Source: Methylobacterium sp. (GTDB taxonomy: Bacteria; Pseudomonadota; Alphaproteobacteria; Rhizobiales; Beijerinckiaceae). Taken from it: a DNA stretch of 35,389 nucleotides. Made by a program: the position numbers and the translations under genes. The stretch is taken from assembly GCA_013823325.1 (NCBI GenBank), contig PNLY01000058.1, positions 1-35,389 of the forward strand, in the 5' to 3' direction. The notes under the pieces are model-generated. The model saw only the letters and a list, made by a program, of their open reading frames with translations. It searched no databases and was not told the DNA's origin. Below, one piece after another: positions 32,805-35,389 of this stretch. Each line of letters begins with the position of its first letter. Within the stretch, counting starts at the first letter, position 1.

Positions 32805-33637
32805 GTGGATTTTCTCCCGATTGGCTCGCTCTGCGCGAACCTGCCGACCATGCGGCCCGTAATCCGCAGGTGCTGGCGGCGGTGGGCTCGACCTTCGCCG
32901 GCCGGCAATCGCTGGGGGTCATCGATCTCGGCAGTGGCGCCGGGTCCAACCTGCGCGGCAGCTACAGCGTGCTGCCGGCGCGCCAGCACTGGACGCTGGT
33001 CGATGCCGATAGCCGCCTGCTCTCGGTGGCGCGACGCAAGCTCGCGGAATGGGCCGACGAGGCGCAGGAGCAGGGCGAGGAGCTCGTGCTGCGCAAGGAC
33101 GACAAGACGCTGACGGTCGACTTCCGGCAGGTGGACCTGACCAAGGATCTCGAATGGGTGCTCGGCTGGCAACCTGATCTCATCACCGCCGCGGCGCTGT
33201 TCGATCTCGCTTCGGTGCGTTGGCTCGAGCGCTTCGTCGCCTCGCTCGTCAGCATGCGGCTGCCGCTCTACACGGTGCTGACCTATGACGGGCGCGAGAG
33301 CTGGGAGCCGCCGCATGCGGAGGACCAGCGCATGCTCGCCGCCTTCCACCATCACCAGCGCAGTGACAAAGGCTTCGGCCCGGCCGCCGGGCCGGAAGCC
33401 ACGGAGGCACTGGCGCAAGCCTTCCGCAAGGCCGGCACGGCCGTCACGGTCGGCGAGAGCCCGTGGCTGCTCGGCGCGGATCATCCCGATCTCGTTCGGG
33501 AACTGGCGGCCGGGATCGCCGCCGCCGTGGCCGAGACCGGCCATGTCTCGCCCGAGGCGATTGCGAGCTGGCTGGAAGCCAAGCGCGGCGCGTCCGTGAC
33601 CATCGGCCATCAGGACCTGTGGGCGCGGCCGGTCTGA
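32801..33637 (+). CDS. Class I SAM-dependent methyltransferase
   Basis: 278 residues, ATG overlapping the glycosyltransferase stop. Motif I is VIDLGSGAGSNLRGS (40-54), with an acidic ribose contact near LVDADSRLL (67-75), and a motif IV-like DLITAAALFDLAS in the middle. The N-terminal part (FSPDWLALREPADHAARN) is typical of a group whose members I remember in the same gene context. The substrate is unknown; it is probably the product of the glycosyltransferase or of the PTPS-fold protein. It is the last of the tightly packed genes, with the GNAT gene 45 bases later. Confidence 0.87.
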   Translation: MSGFSPDWLALREPADHAARNPQVLAAVGSTFAGRQSLGVIDLGSGAGSNLRGSYSVLPARQHWTLVDADSRLLSVARRKLAEWADEAQEQGEELVLRKDDKTLTVDFRQVDLTKDLEWVLGWQPDLITAAALFDLASVRWLERFVASLVSMRLPLYTVLTYDGRESWEPPHAEDQRMLAAFHHHQRSDKGFGPAAGPEATEALAQAFRKAGTAVTVGESPWLLGADHPDLVRELAAGIAAAVAETGHVSPEAIASWLEAKRGASVTIGHQDLWARPV

Positions 33638-33682
33638 AGCCATTGCCAACCGCGCCGAATTCGGCCATTCGCGATCCCGACC

Positions 33683-34183
33683 ATGACTTCGCTTCCCCTC
33701 ACCATCCGACAGGAGCTGCCGGGCGACGCCGCGGCGATCGAGCGCCTGCACGAGCGCGCCTTCGGGCCTGGCCGCTATGCCCGCACCGCCTCGCGCCTGC
33801 GCGAAGGGGCGCCGCATGATCCGGCATTGTCCTTCGCCAGCCATGTCGGCACCTTCCTGGTCGGCTCGGTCCGGGTGACGCCGATTCTTGCCGGCGGCGG
33901 GCCGGGGCTGATGCTCGGGCCGCTCACCGTCGACCCCGCTTTCGAGGGCCGTGGCATCGGCGCTGCGCTGATGAACGCCTCGATCGAGGCGGCGCGCCAG
34001 CATGGCCACGAGCTGATCCTGCTCGTCGGCGATGCACCCTATTACGCCCGCTTCGGCTTCAAGCCGGTGAAGCCGGGACATCTCATCCTCCCCGGCCCGG
34101 CCGATCCCGGCCGCTTCCTGGCGCTGGAGCTGAAGGACGGTGTGCTGGCGCAGCGGAATGGGGCCGTGGCGGCGCTGCGCTGA
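33683..34183 (+). CDS. GNAT N-acetyltransferase (YhbS-like)
   Basis: 166 residues. The acetyl-CoA pyrophosphate loop is VDPAFEGRGIGAALM (about 93-107), and GDAPYYARFGFKPV follows, the typical fourth-motif segment of YhbS-type GNATs. The substrate is unknown. It follows the methyltransferase by 45 bases on the same strand, so it could be the fifth operon gene or an independent one; it shows no stop-start overlap as the others do. It is followed by the third hairpin repeat. Confidence 0.85.
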   Translation: MTSLPLTIRQELPGDAAAIERLHERAFGPGRYARTASRLREGAPHDPALSFASHVGTFLVGSVRVTPILAGGGPGLMLGPLTVDPAFEGRGIGAALMNASIEAARQHGHELILLVGDAPYYARFGFKPVKPGHLILPGPADPGRFLALELKDGVLAQRNGAVAALR

Positions 34184-34195
34184 GACAGGGCGTCA

Positions 34196-34294
34196 TTCTC
34201 GGGCGGAGCGAAGCGAAGACCCGAGAAACTCATGACGCGAAGGCGCTGGTTGTAGCCTCATTCGGCCTGAGATGCTCGGGGCAAGCCCGAGCAT
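34196..34294. repeat. Dispersed hairpin repeat, copy 3
   Basis: First stem TTCTCGGG (34196-34203) with CCCGAGAA (34220-34227) around CGGAGCGAAGCGAAGA, one base different from copies 1 and 2. Second stem ATGCTCGGG (34272-34280) with CCCGAGCAT (34286-34294). It lies between the convergent GNAT and amidotransferase-like genes and might also act as a terminator. Confidence 0.8.
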
Positions 34295-34326
34295 GACGGG
34301 TGGTGGCACCGGCGCGACAGCGCTGG

Positions 34327-35389
34327 TCACGCCTCGCGCTCGAACCGTCGCCCGCTCTCGCCGATCCAGCCGGCGACCAACGCGCCGAACAGGATCGCGA
34401 GGCCCATCAGCCCGACGAAGAGCGGCGAGATCGAGACGCCACGGACGATGCCGGAATCGCTGATGCGCAGGCCGATCCAGTCGGCGCCGGCGAATTGCCG
34501 GCCGGAGCGGACCGGCACGATGCGCGGGATGGAGACGCCCGAGCCGTTCTCCTGGCCGATCCGGCGCGAGGAGCCGCCGGTCGCTTCCGCCAACGCCTGC
34601 AGCTTGCCGGGATCGCTGACCACTTCCATCAGCTCGCGCGGATTCTCCGGGCCGACGCTGGCGAAGGCGGTGAGGTTCTCGGTGATGATCTTGTGCAGGC
34701 CGAACTCGCTCGCCGCGGTGCGGGCGACGAAGAGGCCGGGGCGGCCGGGCTCGAAGGGCACGGTACGGACCGAGCCGTCGGGCGCGGTGATCGTGGCGGG
34801 AGCCGGATTGTCGCCGAGCGTTTGGCGCTCGATCTCGATGTTCCGGCCGCGGGCGCTGGCGCGGAGCGCTTCCTCTTCCAGGTCGGGCTCCTTCATCAGC
34901 CAGTGGCCGAGCCGACGGAGCAGGTCGAGATGCGGGCCGCCATCGCGGAAGCCGCGGGCCCAGAGCCAGGCATGGTCGGAGAGGAAGAGCGCGACGCGGC
35001 CCTTCTGCTCGCGCGCCAGCAGCAGCAGCGGGCGATCGCCGGGGCCGGTCATCACGGTCGAGCCCGAGCGGGCGCGGGCGCCGACCAGGCGCAGCCATTC
35101 GCCCCAGCGCGGCGGCTCGACCTCGGAGCCCGGCAGGTCGCGGGTGACGGGGTGGCGTTTGCCGGGCTCGCTGACCCTGGCGCGATAGGCCTCGTCGAAG
35201 ACGCTGCCATCGGGTTGCGCCGGCAGGATCTGGCCGAGCGGGGTGCGGGCCAGCGACTGGGCGCCGGAATATTCCGGCCCGGCCGCGATCAGGAGCGCGC
35301 CGCCGTCGCGGACATAGCGGACGATGTTGTCGAAATAGACCAGCGGCAGGATCGACTGGTTGGCGTAGCGGTCGAAGATGATCAGGTCG
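34327..35389 (-). CDS. Membrane protein with glutamine-amidotransferase-like domain (5' truncated)
   Basis: The open frame runs from the window end to the stop at 34327, about 353 codons, and continues outside. The visible N-terminal part (DLIIFDRYANQS, then NIVRYVRDGGALLIAAGPE, and later GDRPLLLLAREQKGRVALFLSDHAWLWARG) resembles the class I amidotransferase-like domain of large membrane proteins found beside MoxR/DUF58/DUF4159 genes in Alphaproteobacteria. The C-terminal membrane helix is FVGLMGLAILFGALVAGWI, followed by a short basic tail. No catalytic Cys can be pointed to in this portion. The function of the family is not established. Confidence 0.75.
   Translation of the reverse strand, partial: DLIIFDRYANQSILPLVYFDNIVRYVRDGGALLIAAGPEYSGAQSLARTPLGQILPAQPDGSVFDEAYRARVSEPGKRHPVTRDLPGSEVEPPRWGEWLRLVGARARSGSTVMTGPGDRPLLLLAREQKGRVALFLSDHAWLWARGFRDGGPHLDLLRRLGHWLMKEPDLEEEALRASARGRNIEIERQTLGDNPAPATITAPDGSVRTVPFEPGRPGLFVARTAASEFGLHKIITENLTAFASVGPENPRELMEVVSDPGKLQALAEATGGSSRRIGQENGSGVSIPRIVPVRSGRQFAGADWIGLRISDSGIVRGVSISPLFVGLMGLAILFGALVAGWIGESGRRFEREA

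Overview
The window is GC-rich, densely coded alphaproteobacterial chromosome. CtrA, ChpT, an OpgH of alphaproteobacterial size, an EipA/DUF1134 protein and the small 'GDNGGPP' protein family together point to the Hyphomicrobiales (Rhizobiales). A Bosea-like genome is my best guess, but this is inference from gene content, not a database match. I see no rRNA, tRNA, CRISPR, insertion sequence or prophage.

Layout. (1) 1-6973: the 3' end of ctrA with a strong intrinsic terminator, facing a minus-strand cluster read as chpT-cheA-cheW-cheY-cheB-cheR. The phosphotransfer protein of the cell-cycle relay therefore appears to lead a chemotaxis operon, and the relay's output regulator lies at its far end. 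(2) 7259-12772: cysQ, a YHS-domain secreted protein, eipA, a membrane-anchored coiled-coil protein, and a translationally coupled PfkB kinase/HAD phosphatase pair. (3) 12773-19685: a YfhO/GT-C-like membrane protein downstream of ribA, a cytochrome b561, a Nudix hydrolase, a 38-codon small ORF, a metallophosphoesterase and an SDR oxidoreductase. (4) 19825-25959: an ABC-F (Uup-type) protein diverging across a perfect palindrome from a small conserved protein, then a coupled hyi-glk-acyltransferase set and a TSUP permease. (5) 26124-30271: a secreted protein of unknown function, a small membrane protein, and an overlapping opgH-FkbM methyltransferase pair. (6) 30313-34183: a compact plus-strand operon of dehydrogenase, PTPS/QueD-fold protein, GT4 glycosyltransferase and SAM methyltransferase, followed by a GNAT acetyltransferase. 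(7) 34327-35389: the C-terminal part of a membrane protein with a glutamine-amidotransferase-like domain, cut by the window end.

The most interesting system is the four-gene operon at 30313-33637. Three of its junctions are very tight (two are 4-base overlaps). The PTPS/QueD-fold protein has lost the family's Cys/Asp/His catalytic residues and one of three zinc histidines but keeps the pterin-anchoring Glu. The dehydrogenase lacks the usual zinc ligands. Together with a glycosyltransferase and a methyltransferase this looks like a pathway for a small glycosylated metabolite, perhaps pterin-like, whose chemistry cannot be that of the named families.

Three intergenic regions carry one dispersed repeat family with a constant 16-base loop and covarying arms, which suggests selection or spread as a folded unit.
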